19,361 nt of DNA, taken from an uncultured Eubacteriales bacterium (GTDB lineage: Bacteria > Bacillota > Clostridia > Oscillospirales > CAG-272). Location: positions 1-19,361 of the forward strand of contig CAKRPQ010000032.1 in the NCBI GenBank assembly GCA_934385225.1, given 5' to 3'. The notes beneath the pieces were generated by a model. It was given only the letters and a program-made list of their open reading frames with translations. It did no database searches and was not told where the DNA came from. The position numbers and the translations under genes are program-made. Below, in pieces: positions 6,869 to 13,777 of the stretch (its first letter is position 1; each line of letters starts with the position of its first letter).

Positions 6869-8287
6869 ATGAGTTTAACAAAAAAGGAACTTATCGAGAA
6901 AAATAAATATGAGATTGAATTCTCGATAGACAAAGCCGCTTTCGATGCCGCAATTGACAAGGCTTATCATAAAAGCGTAAAGAACATCAATATTCCCGGC
7001 TTCCGCAAAGGAAAGGCTCCCAAGTCCGTTATAGAAAAAATGTACGGTACGGGCGTGTTTTATGAAGATGCTATAAACAGCCTTATTCCCACGGCTTACC
7101 CCGAGGCAGTAAAGGAATCCGAGCTTGACGTTGTGGGTCAGCCCGAATTCGATATTGTTTCGGCAGATGATAACGGACTCGTTCTCAAAGCGATAGTTTA
7201 TGTAAAGCCTGATGTAAATATAAAGGATTATTTCGGAATTGAAGCAACAAAGACCGTTGCTCCCGTAACGGACGAAGAAGTTGACCGCGAAATCAAGACC
7301 GTTCGCGAAAGAAACGCAAGAGAAACGGAAATCACCGATCGTGCGGCCGAAAACGGAGATACTGCCGTTATCGACTTCGACGGTTATGTTGACGGAAAGC
7401 AGTTTGACGGCGGAAAAGCGGAGGGGCACAGACTTGTCCTCGGTTCGGGTCAGTTTATTCCCGGATTTGAAGATCAGATCATAGGTAAGAATGTAGGCGA
7501 CGCGTTCGACGTAAACGTCAAATTCCCTGCAGATTACCACGCGAAGGATCTTGCGGATAAGGACGCCGTATTCAAGTGCGTTCTCAACAAGCTCGAAAAA
7601 GAGGAACTCCCCGCGCTTGACGATGAGTTTGCAAAGGATGTTTCCGAATTTGATACATTTGCTGAATATAAAAATGATATAAAGGCAAAAATCGAAGAGA
7701 GACACGCAAGAACTGCCGACGCAGAGGTTGAAGAACAGCTCGTTGCCGCTCTTATTGAAAGACTCGAAGCCGATATCCCCGAATGTATGTTCGAGGCTGA
7801 AACCGAAAACTTTGTCCGTGACTATGATTCGAGACTCAGAATGCAGGGTCTTGACCTTTCGACGTATCTTAAATACACAGGTATGAAGCTTGATGACCTC
7901 AAAACACAGCTCCGCCCGCAGGCAGAGAAACAGGTTAAGCTCCGCCTTGCGCTTGAAAAAATCGCTGAACTTGAAGGCGTTGTCGCAACCGATGAGGATA
8001 TAAACGGCGAATATGAGGGTATCGCAAAAGCATACAATGTTCCCGTGGATCAGGTCAAGTCAAGCATCGACGAAGATTCCATAGCAATGGATATGAAGGT
8101 CAAGAAGGCAATGGATCTTGTAAAGGAGAAAGCTGTTATAACGGAAAAAGCTCCCGAAGAAAAGCCCGCTGCCCAGAAGTCCGCAAAGAAAACGGCAAAA
8201 AAGGGCGAGGCTGACGATAAGGCGGAAGAAGCTCCCGCAGAGAAGCCCAAGAGAACAAGAAAAACCGCTGTCAAAACAGAGGAATAA
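6869..8287 (+). CDS. tig: Trigger factor, ribosome-associated chaperone with PPIase domain
   Basis: This 472-residue protein binds near the ribosome exit tunnel and helps nascent chains fold. The ribosome-binding domain (about 1-125) has the signature GFRKGKAP (44-51). The FKBP-type prolyl isomerase domain (about 160-245) contains DTAVIDFDGYVDGKQFDGG, LGSGQFIPGFE and VGD. A helical C-terminal domain follows to about 425. Residues 427-472 form an extra tail rich in Lys, Ala, Glu and Pro, absent from the compact model-organism proteins. The frame opens at 6848, but the ATG at 6869 follows GGAGG with good spacing and matches the family N-terminus. It has its own promoter and is separated from clpP by a strong hairpin. 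Confidence 0.96.
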   Translation: MSLTKKELIEKNKYEIEFSIDKAAFDAAIDKAYHKSVKNINIPGFRKGKAPKSVIEKMYGTGVFYEDAINSLIPTAYPEAVKESELDVVGQPEFDIVSADDNGLVLKAIVYVKPDVNIKDYFGIEATKTVAPVTDEEVDREIKTVRERNARETEITDRAAENGDTAVIDFDGYVDGKQFDGGKAEGHRLVLGSGQFIPGFEDQIIGKNVGDAFDVNVKFPADYHAKDLADKDAVFKCVLNKLEKEELPALDDEFAKDVSEFDTFAEYKNDIKAKIEERHARTADAEVEEQLVAALIERLEADIPECMFEAETENFVRDYDSRLRMQGLDLSTYLKYTGMKLDDLKTQLRPQAEKQVKLRLALEKIAELEGVVATDEDINGEYEGIAKAYNVPVDQVKSSIDEDSIAMDMKVKKAMDLVKEKAVITEKAPEEKPAAQKSAKKTAKKGEADDKAEEAPAEKPKRTRKTAVKTEE

Positions 8288-8295
8288 TTTATGAT

Positions 8296-8331
8296 AAGAA
8301 AATTGCCGCCGACATCGGTGGCAGTTTTCTT
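8296..8331 (+). terminator. Long hairpin between tig and clpP (terminator or attenuator)
   Basis: Arms at 8296-8311 and 8316-8331 form 16 pairs, two of them G-T wobbles, around an ACAT loop. The 5' arm begins AAGAAAA and the 3' arm ends TTTTCTT, the usual A-tract/U-tract layout of an intrinsic terminator, and TTTTTT follows at 8340-8345. Since clpP begins only 28 bases later and no separate clpP promoter is obvious, it may allow partial read-through and set the ratio of tig to clpP transcripts. Confidence 0.75.
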
Positions 8332-8358
8332 CCGATTACTTTTTTGGAGGAAAAAATT

Positions 8359-8943
8359 ATGGCACTTGTACCAACAGTGATTGAACAAACCAACCGCGGA
8401 GAAAGAGCATATGACATCTATTCGAGACTTCTTAACGACAGAATTGTTTTTCTTGCGGACGAAGTAAACGACGTCACCGCATCACTCGTCGTTGCACAGC
8501 TTCTTTTCCTTGAAGCACAGGATCCCGATAAGGATATCTCGCTTTATATAAACAGTCCCGGCGGCTCTGTCACTGCCGGCATGGCAATATACGATACCAT
8601 GAATTTCATAAAGTGCGACGTTTCCACGATATGTATCGGCATGGCTGCAAGTATGGGCGCATTTCTGCTTTCATCGGGTACGAAAGGCAAACGTATTGCT
8701 CTTCCGAACAGTGAAATAATGATTCATCAGCCTCTCGGCGGAGCGCAGGGGCAGGCTACGGATATTAAAATCCACACAGATCACCTCCTTCGCACAAAGG
8801 CGAGACTTAATGATATTCTTGCCAAGAATACGGGAAAGCCTCTTGAAATAATAGAGCGCGATACGGAGCGCGACAATTTCATGACTGCCGAGCAGGCAAT
8901 GGAATACGGTCTCATTGACAAGGTGTTTACCAAGCGCGGATAA
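8359..8943 (+). CDS. clpP: ATP-dependent Clp protease proteolytic subunit
   Basis: A 194-residue serine peptidase that forms the double-heptamer chamber of the Clp protease. The catalytic triad is complete: Ser98 in GMAASMGAFLLSSG, His123 in MIHQPLGG, and Asp172 in RDTERDNFM. SPGGSV (66-71) shapes the oxyanion region. The N-terminus VPTVIEQTNRGERAYDIYSR is that of the common ClpP1 type, which has a short propeptide or none. The ATG at 8359 follows GGAGG; an ATG five codons earlier (8344) lies upstream of that ribosome site and is rejected. clpX follows after 21 bases with no terminator between, so the two are co-transcribed. Confidence 0.98.
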   Translation: MALVPTVIEQTNRGERAYDIYSRLLNDRIVFLADEVNDVTASLVVAQLLFLEAQDPDKDISLYINSPGGSVTAGMAIYDTMNFIKCDVSTICIGMAASMGAFLLSSGTKGKRIALPNSEIMIHQPLGGAQGQATDIKIHTDHLLRTKARLNDILAKNTGKPLEIIERDTERDNFMTAEQAMEYGLIDKVFTKRG

Positions 8944-8964
8944 TTTTTGAAAGGGTCAACTTAA

Positions 8965-10239
8965 ATGCCTAACAACAATTCTAAACCGAAAAGATTCTGC
9001 GCGTTTTGCGGAAGAGACGAAAATCAAGTCAATTTTCTAATCCCGTCACCCGAGGGGATTTATATTTGTGATTATTGCGTTGAAGCTTGCAGCGAGCTTA
9101 TTGCAGATAACACAAAACATGAAACAGATAATGATTTTGACGCACTTTCCTTTGACAATCTTCCCCGTCCGAAACAGATCAAAGACGAACTTGACAAATA
9201 TGTCATAGGACAGGACGAAGCCAAGGTTGCTCTTTCGGTTGCGGTTTACAACCACTACAAAAGAATACTAAACCGCGAAGACAACAAAGCGAAAAAAGAT
9301 CGGAATGATGACGATACCGTCGAACTTCAAAAAAGCAACGTGCTTTTGATAGGTCCTACGGGTGTCGGAAAAACATACCTTGCCCAGACACTCGCAAAGA
9401 CACTTAAAGTTCCGTTTGCAATAGCCGACGCCACAACGCTTACGGAAGCGGGTTATGTCGGTGAGGACGTTGAAAATATACTTCTCAGACTTATTCAGGC
9501 GGCGGATTTTAATATCGAACTTGCCGAAAAAGGAATTATTTATATCGACGAAATTGATAAAATATCAAGAAAAAGCGAAAACCGTTCCATAACAAGAGAT
9601 GTTTCGGGTGAAGGCGTACAGCAGGCACTTCTGAAAATCCTTGAAGGAACTGTTGCAAATGTACCTCCGCAAGGAGGAAGAAAGCACCCGAATCAGGATT
9701 TTATTCAGATAAACACAGAGAATATTCTGTTTATTTGCGGCGGTGCGTTCGACGGGCTTGATAAAATTATCGAGAAACGCCGCGGAAATCAGTCGATAGG
9801 TTTTTCAAGCGAAATCAAGAAAAAGAACGAGAAAAAAGAAGACGGAATTTATAAGGACGTAAATTCGCATGATATTGTAAAATTCGGACTCATTCCAGAA
9901 CTTGTCGGCAGAATTCCGATAATAGTTCCGCTTTCCGATCTTGATAAAAACGCACTTATAAGAATTATCTGCGAGCCGAAGAATTCGCTTATTAAACAGT
10001 ATGTGAAGCTGTTTGAGCTTGACGGAGTCAAACTCGAATTTGAAAATGACGCGTATGAAGCAATCGCCGAAAAGGCTCTCGAAAGAAATACAGGTGCGAG
10101 AGGCCTTCGTTCTATAATGGAAGAAGTTATGCTCGGAATAATGTACGAGATACCCTCAAGAAAAGATGCCGATACGGTGATTATTACCAAAGATTGCGTA
10201 AACGGCACCGCAAAACCGAAAATAATAACAAAAAAATAG
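8965..10239 (+). CDS. clpX: ATP-dependent Clp protease ATP-binding subunit ClpX
   Basis: The 424-residue AAA+ unfoldase feeds substrates to ClpP. The N-terminal zinc-binding domain has Cys12-x2-Cys15 and Cys35-x2-Cys38. Walker A is GPTGVGKT (130-137), the pore loop GYVGED is at 163-168, and Walker B is IIYIDEID (191-198). The RKH loop is at 239-241, and the IGF loop at 278-280 docks onto ClpP. Sensor 2 GARGLRS is at 377-383. Every functional element is intact and length is normal. The ATG at 8965 follows AAGGG, 21 bases after clpP. A strong terminator follows the stop. Confidence 0.98.
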   Translation: MPNNNSKPKRFCAFCGRDENQVNFLIPSPEGIYICDYCVEACSELIADNTKHETDNDFDALSFDNLPRPKQIKDELDKYVIGQDEAKVALSVAVYNHYKRILNREDNKAKKDRNDDDTVELQKSNVLLIGPTGVGKTYLAQTLAKTLKVPFAIADATTLTEAGYVGEDVENILLRLIQAADFNIELAEKGIIYIDEIDKISRKSENRSITRDVSGEGVQQALLKILEGTVANVPPQGGRKHPNQDFIQINTENILFICGGAFDGLDKIIEKRRGNQSIGFSSEIKKKNEKKEDGIYKDVNSHDIVKFGLIPELVGRIPIIVPLSDLDKNALIRIICEPKNSLIKQYVKLFELDGVKLEFENDAYEAIAEKALERNTGARGLRSIMEEVMLGIMYEIPSRKDADTVIITKDCVNGTAKPKIITKK

Positions 10240-10252
10240 TATTTCCGCATAT

Positions 10253-10290
10253 AATGAAAGGGAGTTTTGATTATTCCCTTTCATTTTTTT
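10253..10290 (+). terminator. Intrinsic terminator after clpX
   Basis: A perfect 11-bp stem, AATGAAAGGGA with TCCCTTTCATT (10253-10263 and 10275-10285), encloses an 11-base loop and is followed by a run of five T. It lies 13 bases after the clpX stop and should end the tig-clpP-clpX transcripts. Confidence 0.9.
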
Positions 10291-10404
10291 GAAAATTTGG
10301 ATTTTTGCGGGAACATTTTAATTTTTAATGCGTCTTAATTTACGAAGAATAAGAGTTGTTTTGAAAAAACGGAGTTTTAACAGAATTCGCAATTCAAACA
10401 TTCG

Positions 10405-10429
10405 GAATTAATTAAAATTTAATTAATTC
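10405..10429. repeat. 25-bp palindrome upstream of the surface-protein promoter
   Basis: Two perfect 12-base arms, GAATTAATTAAA and its complement, flank a single A at 10417. The element ends 24 bp before the -35 hexamer. It could be a regulator operator or an AT-rich UP-like element that raises promoter strength. It is all A/T except the outer pair, so a chance origin in AT-rich DNA is possible, but perfect symmetry over 12 bp is more than expected. Confidence 0.6.
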
Positions 10430-10453
10430 GGTAAACTATTTTTTCGATAAATA

Positions 10454-10482
10454 TTGACTTTATACGAAAAATGTGGTAAAAT
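10454..10482 (+). promoter_or_regulatory. Sigma-A-type promoter of the surface-protein gene
   Basis: TTGACT (10454-10459) and TAAAAT (10477-10482) are 17 bp apart, and a TG one base before the -10 gives an extended -10. Transcription should start near 10489. The hexamers and spacing are identical to the tig promoter. Confidence 0.8.
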
Positions 10483-10568
10483 TAATTTGTATAGGATAGT
10501 AGGTATGTCAAACTCTTGACTGCCTCGAATGCTCCGACAAATATAAATCACTTTCAGGAGGTTTATTT

Positions 10569-12917
10569 ATGAAGAAAACAAACACAAAAGCTCGTATGTT
10601 ATCATTGGTTCTTTCATTACTGATGATAATATCCATCGTACCGCTTACGGCTGTTAACGCTTTCGCGGAATCTCACACGCAGAAAGTCACAATTACAGAC
10701 GGACTGCCAAGCAGCATGGAAGCTGCCGCAGGTACGAGAGTCAACTTCTCTCTCGACGTCACAAAGGTCGAATCCGGAAAAGCATTCGACAAATGGGAAG
10801 TCGTCAAGGGCGGCGTAACCATTGCTCAGCCTACATCTGAAAACACCTATTTTATAATGGGTAGCGAAGAAGTCGAAGTCAAAGCAACTTACAGAACCGT
10901 TTCTACAACCGACTTTACTGTTACAATAACAGGCGGTCAGGTTAAGGTCAACGGTGTTGACACAAACAAAGCAAAAGAAAAAGATACCGTTACAATAACT
11001 GCGATCGTTCCCTCCGGATATGTTTTCAAGAGCTGGAATGTAAAAAAAGGAACAGTAACTGTTGCAAACACAGTTTCCGCTGAATTTACAATGCCCGCCG
11101 AAAACGTTGAGATCGAAGCAGTTCTTGAAAAGTCGGCCGCAGTAACTCACAAGATTACCGTTAAGGACGGCGTTGCTGTTCCCGCAAATGCAGCAAAGGG
11201 TGAGACTGTTACAATCAAGGCCGGCACAAAGGACGACAAAGTATTCGACCGTTGGATCGTCAGAGCAGGCGGTATAGTGCTCAACAACTATTACGCAAAT
11301 GAAACAACGTTCGTTATGGGTGATAAGGACGTAGAAATTGAAGCAACATTCAAAAATCCTACACCTATGTCTATAACGGTTGTCAACTATGCATACGTTA
11401 AACTCACGGATCCCAAAACAGGCAAACAGGTATGGACCGCAAAGAAAGGTGACACGGTAAACGTCGAACTCAACAATAAATATCTCCCCAAGGGAATGAC
11501 TTTCACAGGTTGGAGAGTTATTGACGGCAACGGCAAGTTCACGGACGAAACGAAGGAAAGTACATCGTTCGTAATGGGCGAGGGTACGGCAAAGATTATG
11601 CCCTGCTTCAAGTTCAAAGTTTCGGTTGTTCTTGCATACAGCTACAACAACATTTATAATAACCCCTACTACAATAACGGCGGTTATTACTTCAATCCCG
11701 ATAACAGCTATTACTACTACAACACAAAGTCGATCGAAATCGACAGTGCTATGACGGTTAAAGCTGTTTCCGCTCTTGCAAAGAAGGAATTCGGCGTTGA
11801 CTACGATCTGTCTCTCTACTTTGGCGGAACGCTTCTTGACGAGAAAGCAATGATCGGTTCTTACGGTCTCCTTTCTACGAGCCAGCTTACAGCCTCTTAC
11901 AAGGTTGAGCAGCCCTCCGGCACAGAAACAATCGTTTACTTCGATGCTAACGGCGGTACGGTTGATACGGTCTGGGCAAAGACATACCGCGGATATCTTA
12001 TTAACCTCCCTGTTCCTACCCGTGCAGGTTACAGATTCGAAGGTTGGTACACTGCTAAGGTCGGCGGCACAAGAGTTGATGCATATACGATCTTCACAAC
12101 TTCCACCGTTCTCTACGCTCACTGGACATATTCTTACGATTACAACGTAACATACGATATCGAGAAGGATTTTTCCGGTAACGCTATGGGTACTGTAAAG
12201 TATGCGACAAACGCCGCAACCGTTGGCGATAAGGTTTCGTTTACTGTAAGTGCTTATGAAGGCTATGAAATAGATAATGTAGTTGTTATCGACTCTTACG
12301 GCGATACAATCAAACTCAGCGAGAGCTACACAGGAACATACTATTTTACAATGCCTTACAGCGCAGTAACTGTAAAGATTACTTTCAAGTACAACAATCC
12401 TTACAGTGATGTAAGAAGAAACGACAGCTACTATGATGCAGTTATGTGGGCAACCGAAAACGGCATCGTAACAGGTACTTCTTCTAACAAGTTTACTCCT
12501 AATGGTCTCTGCACAAGAGGTTATATGGTAACATTCCTTTGGAGAGCGGCAGGTTGCCCGACTCCCAAGAAGAGCGTTAATCCTTTCGATGATGTAAGCA
12601 AGAACGACTACTATTACAAAGCGGTTCTTTGGGCAGTAGAAAAAGGAATTGTTAAGGGTACGAGCGAAACAGAGTTCAGTCCCGACAAAACTGTAAACCG
12701 CGCTCAGGCAATCACATTCATTTGGAGATTTGCAGGAAGCCACAATGCAACATCGAGTTTCTCGGATGTTGAGGTTGACAGCTACTACTACAAGGCAGTA
12801 TCGTGGGCAACAAAGAACGATATCGCTAAGGGTGTCGGCAAGAATATGTTCGATCCTATGGGCGAATGCACAAGAGCTGACGTTGTTACATTCCTCTACA
12901 ACTACTTTGTAAAATAA
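10569..12917 (+). CDS. Secreted SLH-domain surface protein with InlB-like repeats and a ubiquitin-like domain
   Basis: The 782-residue protein begins with a signal peptide (about 1-33; likely cleavage after AFA). Four divergent InlB B-type repeats follow (about 38-108, 116-187, 194-262, 268-348), each with a Phe/Gly-x-Trp-x-Val core and a final FxMG or FTMP segment. Residues about 347-446 look like a ubiquitin-like beta-grasp domain with a Tyr/Asn-rich insertion. A Listeria-Bacteroides (InlB/Flg_new) repeat is at about 454-519, with DANGG and GWYT. A fifth, more divergent repeat without the Trp is at about 525-607. Three SLH domains (about 611-663, 672-723, 730-782) should anchor it to the cell-wall polymer. 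The ATG follows AGGAGG. It is monocistronic between its own promoter and terminator. Its partner or ligand is unknown; an S-layer or adhesin role is inferred. Confidence 0.92.
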   Translation: MKKTNTKARMLSLVLSLLMIISIVPLTAVNAFAESHTQKVTITDGLPSSMEAAAGTRVNFSLDVTKVESGKAFDKWEVVKGGVTIAQPTSENTYFIMGSEEVEVKATYRTVSTTDFTVTITGGQVKVNGVDTNKAKEKDTVTITAIVPSGYVFKSWNVKKGTVTVANTVSAEFTMPAENVEIEAVLEKSAAVTHKITVKDGVAVPANAAKGETVTIKAGTKDDKVFDRWIVRAGGIVLNNYYANETTFVMGDKDVEIEATFKNPTPMSITVVNYAYVKLTDPKTGKQVWTAKKGDTVNVELNNKYLPKGMTFTGWRVIDGNGKFTDETKESTSFVMGEGTAKIMPCFKFKVSVVLAYSYNNIYNNPYYNNGGYYFNPDNSYYYYNTKSIEIDSAMTVKAVSALAKKEFGVDYDLSLYFGGTLLDEKAMIGSYGLLSTSQLTASYKVEQPSGTETIVYFDANGGTVDTVWAKTYRGYLINLPVPTRAGYRFEGWYTAKVGGTRVDAYTIFTTSTVLYAHWTYSYDYNVTYDIEKDFSGNAMGTVKYATNAATVGDKVSFTVSAYEGYEIDNVVVIDSYGDTIKLSESYTGTYYFTMPYSAVTVKITFKYNNPYSDVRRNDSYYDAVMWATENGIVTGTSSNKFTPNGLCTRGYMVTFLWRAAGCPTPKKSVNPFDDVSKNDYYYKAVLWAVEKGIVKGTSETEFSPDKTVNRAQAITFIWRFAGSHNATSSFSDVEVDSYYYKAVSWATKNDIAKGVGKNMFDPMGECTRADVVTFLYNYFVK
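10680..11612 (+). repeat. Four tandem InlB-like repeats within the surface protein
   Basis: The repeats show as recurring segments AFDKWEVVKGG, VFKSWNVKKGT, VFDRWIVRAGG and TFTGWRVIDGN, each followed about 20 residues later by FIMG, FTMP or FVMG and a short strand such as VEIEAT. They are divergent at DNA level, so recent duplication is unlikely. A fifth related unit follows the Listeria-Bacteroides repeat. Confidence 0.8.
11610..11909 (+). other. Predicted ubiquitin-like (beta-grasp) domain encoded within the surface protein
   Basis: Residues 387-446 can be laid along ubiquitin 13-73 with one single-residue gap. The positions equal to ubiquitin Leu43, Phe45, Gly47, Leu50, Leu56, Tyr59, Ile61, Ser65 and Leu67 are Leu416, Phe418, Gly420, Leu423, Ile429, Tyr432, Leu434, Ser438 and Leu440. 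The helix TVKAVSALAKKEFGV (396-410) matches ubiquitin's main helix, including Thr22, Val26, Gly35 and Ile36. Residues 347-358 can serve as strand 1, with a 28-residue Tyr/Asn-rich loop before strand 2. There is no terminal Gly-Gly. The alignment was made by eye from memory of ubiquitin. Confidence 0.7.
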
Positions 12918-12934
12918 TTACAAGTAAATACTCA

Positions 12935-12969
12935 AAGGGCTTCGGATTTATCCGAAGCCCTTATTTTTT
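12935..12969 (+). terminator. Intrinsic terminator after the surface-protein gene
   Basis: A perfect 12-bp GC-rich stem (AAGGGCTTCGGA with its complement, 12935-12946 and 12951-12962) encloses a TTTA loop and is followed by A and six T. It begins 17 bases after the stop codon. Confidence 0.93.
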
Positions 12970-12985
12970 ATATTACATATCAAGT

Positions 12986-13023
12986 GTAAAATTAAAAGCG
13001 GAGACTATAAATCATCTCCGCTT
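12986..13023 (-). terminator. Intrinsic terminator of the MarR-ABC operon
   Basis: A 9-bp stem, AAGCGGAGA with TCTCCGCTT (12996-13004 and 13015-13023), has a 10-base loop. Read on the minus strand it is followed by TTAATTTTAC and starts 4 bases after the stop of the last operon gene. It faces the plus-strand terminator at 12935, so the convergent units are separated by two hairpins. Confidence 0.8.
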
Positions 13024-13027
13024 AAAA

Positions 13028-13777
13028 TCATATTCGGAAATAAATATAAGCTCTTCCCTGTTTTTCACGCCTTAAAATTCCGATGTTGCAAAGCAGTTTC
13101 AGAGTTGCATTACCGACAAGTGGTGTCACACCGATTTTTTTGTTGTATTCGGCAGCGGTAAATCCGTTTTCAATGTCACTTGGCAAAAAGCGAAGATATT
13201 CCTCGGCACAACCGAATATTTCCTCGTAAAGTATTCGCAGCGGAATAATTTCATAACGATTTGAGCCTCTTTTTTTGTCCGAACTCCAACCGTCAAGAAA
13301 TCTGTATTCTTCTGCTTCGAGAAGTAGAAAACGAATTTTAAGCCGCGGGTTGTTCAAAAAATCGGAAAGAAATATCCAATCCCGCATTACCGATTGCGGA
13401 ACATATTTTTTCGGTGATCTTTTTCGCGATGCAATTTCTCCGCTCTCTTTGTCTATCCATACACACCATTTTATATAAGGAAGAGGTCTTACTACGGAAA
13501 CATTGAGATCGGTTTGTTTCAAATAATATTTTATTTTTTCTCTCATGGGGTAAAAACTGCCCGTCTGAACCTCGATTATTTCCTTGTCACGCAAAATGTC
13601 GGCTGTGAATTTCCCGATTTTTATTTCATGAAACGCGTCATTCGGTTCAAGAAAGTATTTGATAATATTATGAAGTCTTTTTTCTTTATATGTTCCGATA
13701 TTGTAACCCGCAGAGCGGTTGGTCATCAAAATTTCTCTGACAACCGATTCAAAATAAATTTTTTCTGCTTCCGTCAT
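13028..13777 (-). CDS. Unrecognised protein: possible PD-(D/E)XK-like nuclease core plus C-terminal winged helix
   Basis: I do not recognise a named family for this 249-residue protein. Residues 50-85 read HEIKIGKFTADILRD then KEIIEVQTGSF, with Glu51, Asp60, Glu69 and Gln71. The spacing resembles a PD-(D/E)XK nuclease core in which the usual Lys is Gln, a known variation. The C-terminus (about 205-249), with FTAAEYNKKIGV, ATLKLLCNIGILRRE and RAYIYFRI, looks like a winged helix. No signal peptide or membrane segment is seen. The ATG at 13777 forms an ATGA overlap with the ABC gene before it and follows AGGAA, so it is translationally coupled to the exporter operon. Why a DNA-associated protein would accompany an exporter is unclear. 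The gene is securely coding; its function is inference. Confidence 0.8.
   Translation of the reverse strand: MTEAEKIYFESVVREILMTNRSAGYNIGTYKEKRLHNIIKYFLEPNDAFHEIKIGKFTADILRDKEIIEVQTGSFYPMREKIKYYLKQTDLNVSVVRPLPYIKWCVWIDKESGEIASRKRSPKKYVPQSVMRDWIFLSDFLNNPRLKIRFLLLEAEEYRFLDGWSSDKKRGSNRYEIIPLRILYEEIFGCAEEYLRFLPSDIENGFTAAEYNKKIGVTPLVGNATLKLLCNIGILRREKQGRAYIYFRI

Larger units (their letters stand above)
10240..10568 (+). other. 329-bp intergenic region between clpX and the surface-protein gene
   Basis: This is the only gene-free stretch over 300 bases. In order it holds the clpX terminator, an AT-rich tract with scattered GAATT/AATTC inverted repeats (for example 10383-10395), a 25-bp palindrome, a promoter, and a leader of about 80 bases. 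The leader contains a short inverted repeat, GTCAA/TTGAC at 10507-10520, and ends with an AGGAGG ribosome site (10556-10561). I find no small ORF with a ribosome site and no recognisable riboswitch. Confidence 0.7.

Noticed and set aside
6875..7705. A 276-codon minus-strand open frame inside tig
   Set aside because: Antisense to an unmistakable trigger factor gene; no convincing ribosome site or motif.
8944..8964. GGTCAA before clpX, reminiscent of half a CtsR box
   Set aside because: CtsR sites are tandem heptads near a promoter; here there is one imperfect copy in a 21-base intra-operon gap.
10617..12743. A 708-codon open frame on the minus strand across the surface-protein gene
   Set aside because: It is fully antisense to a gene with clear domains, promoter and terminator. 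The translation is rich in Cys, Val and Asn without recognisable domains, as expected from the codon bias of the opposite strand.
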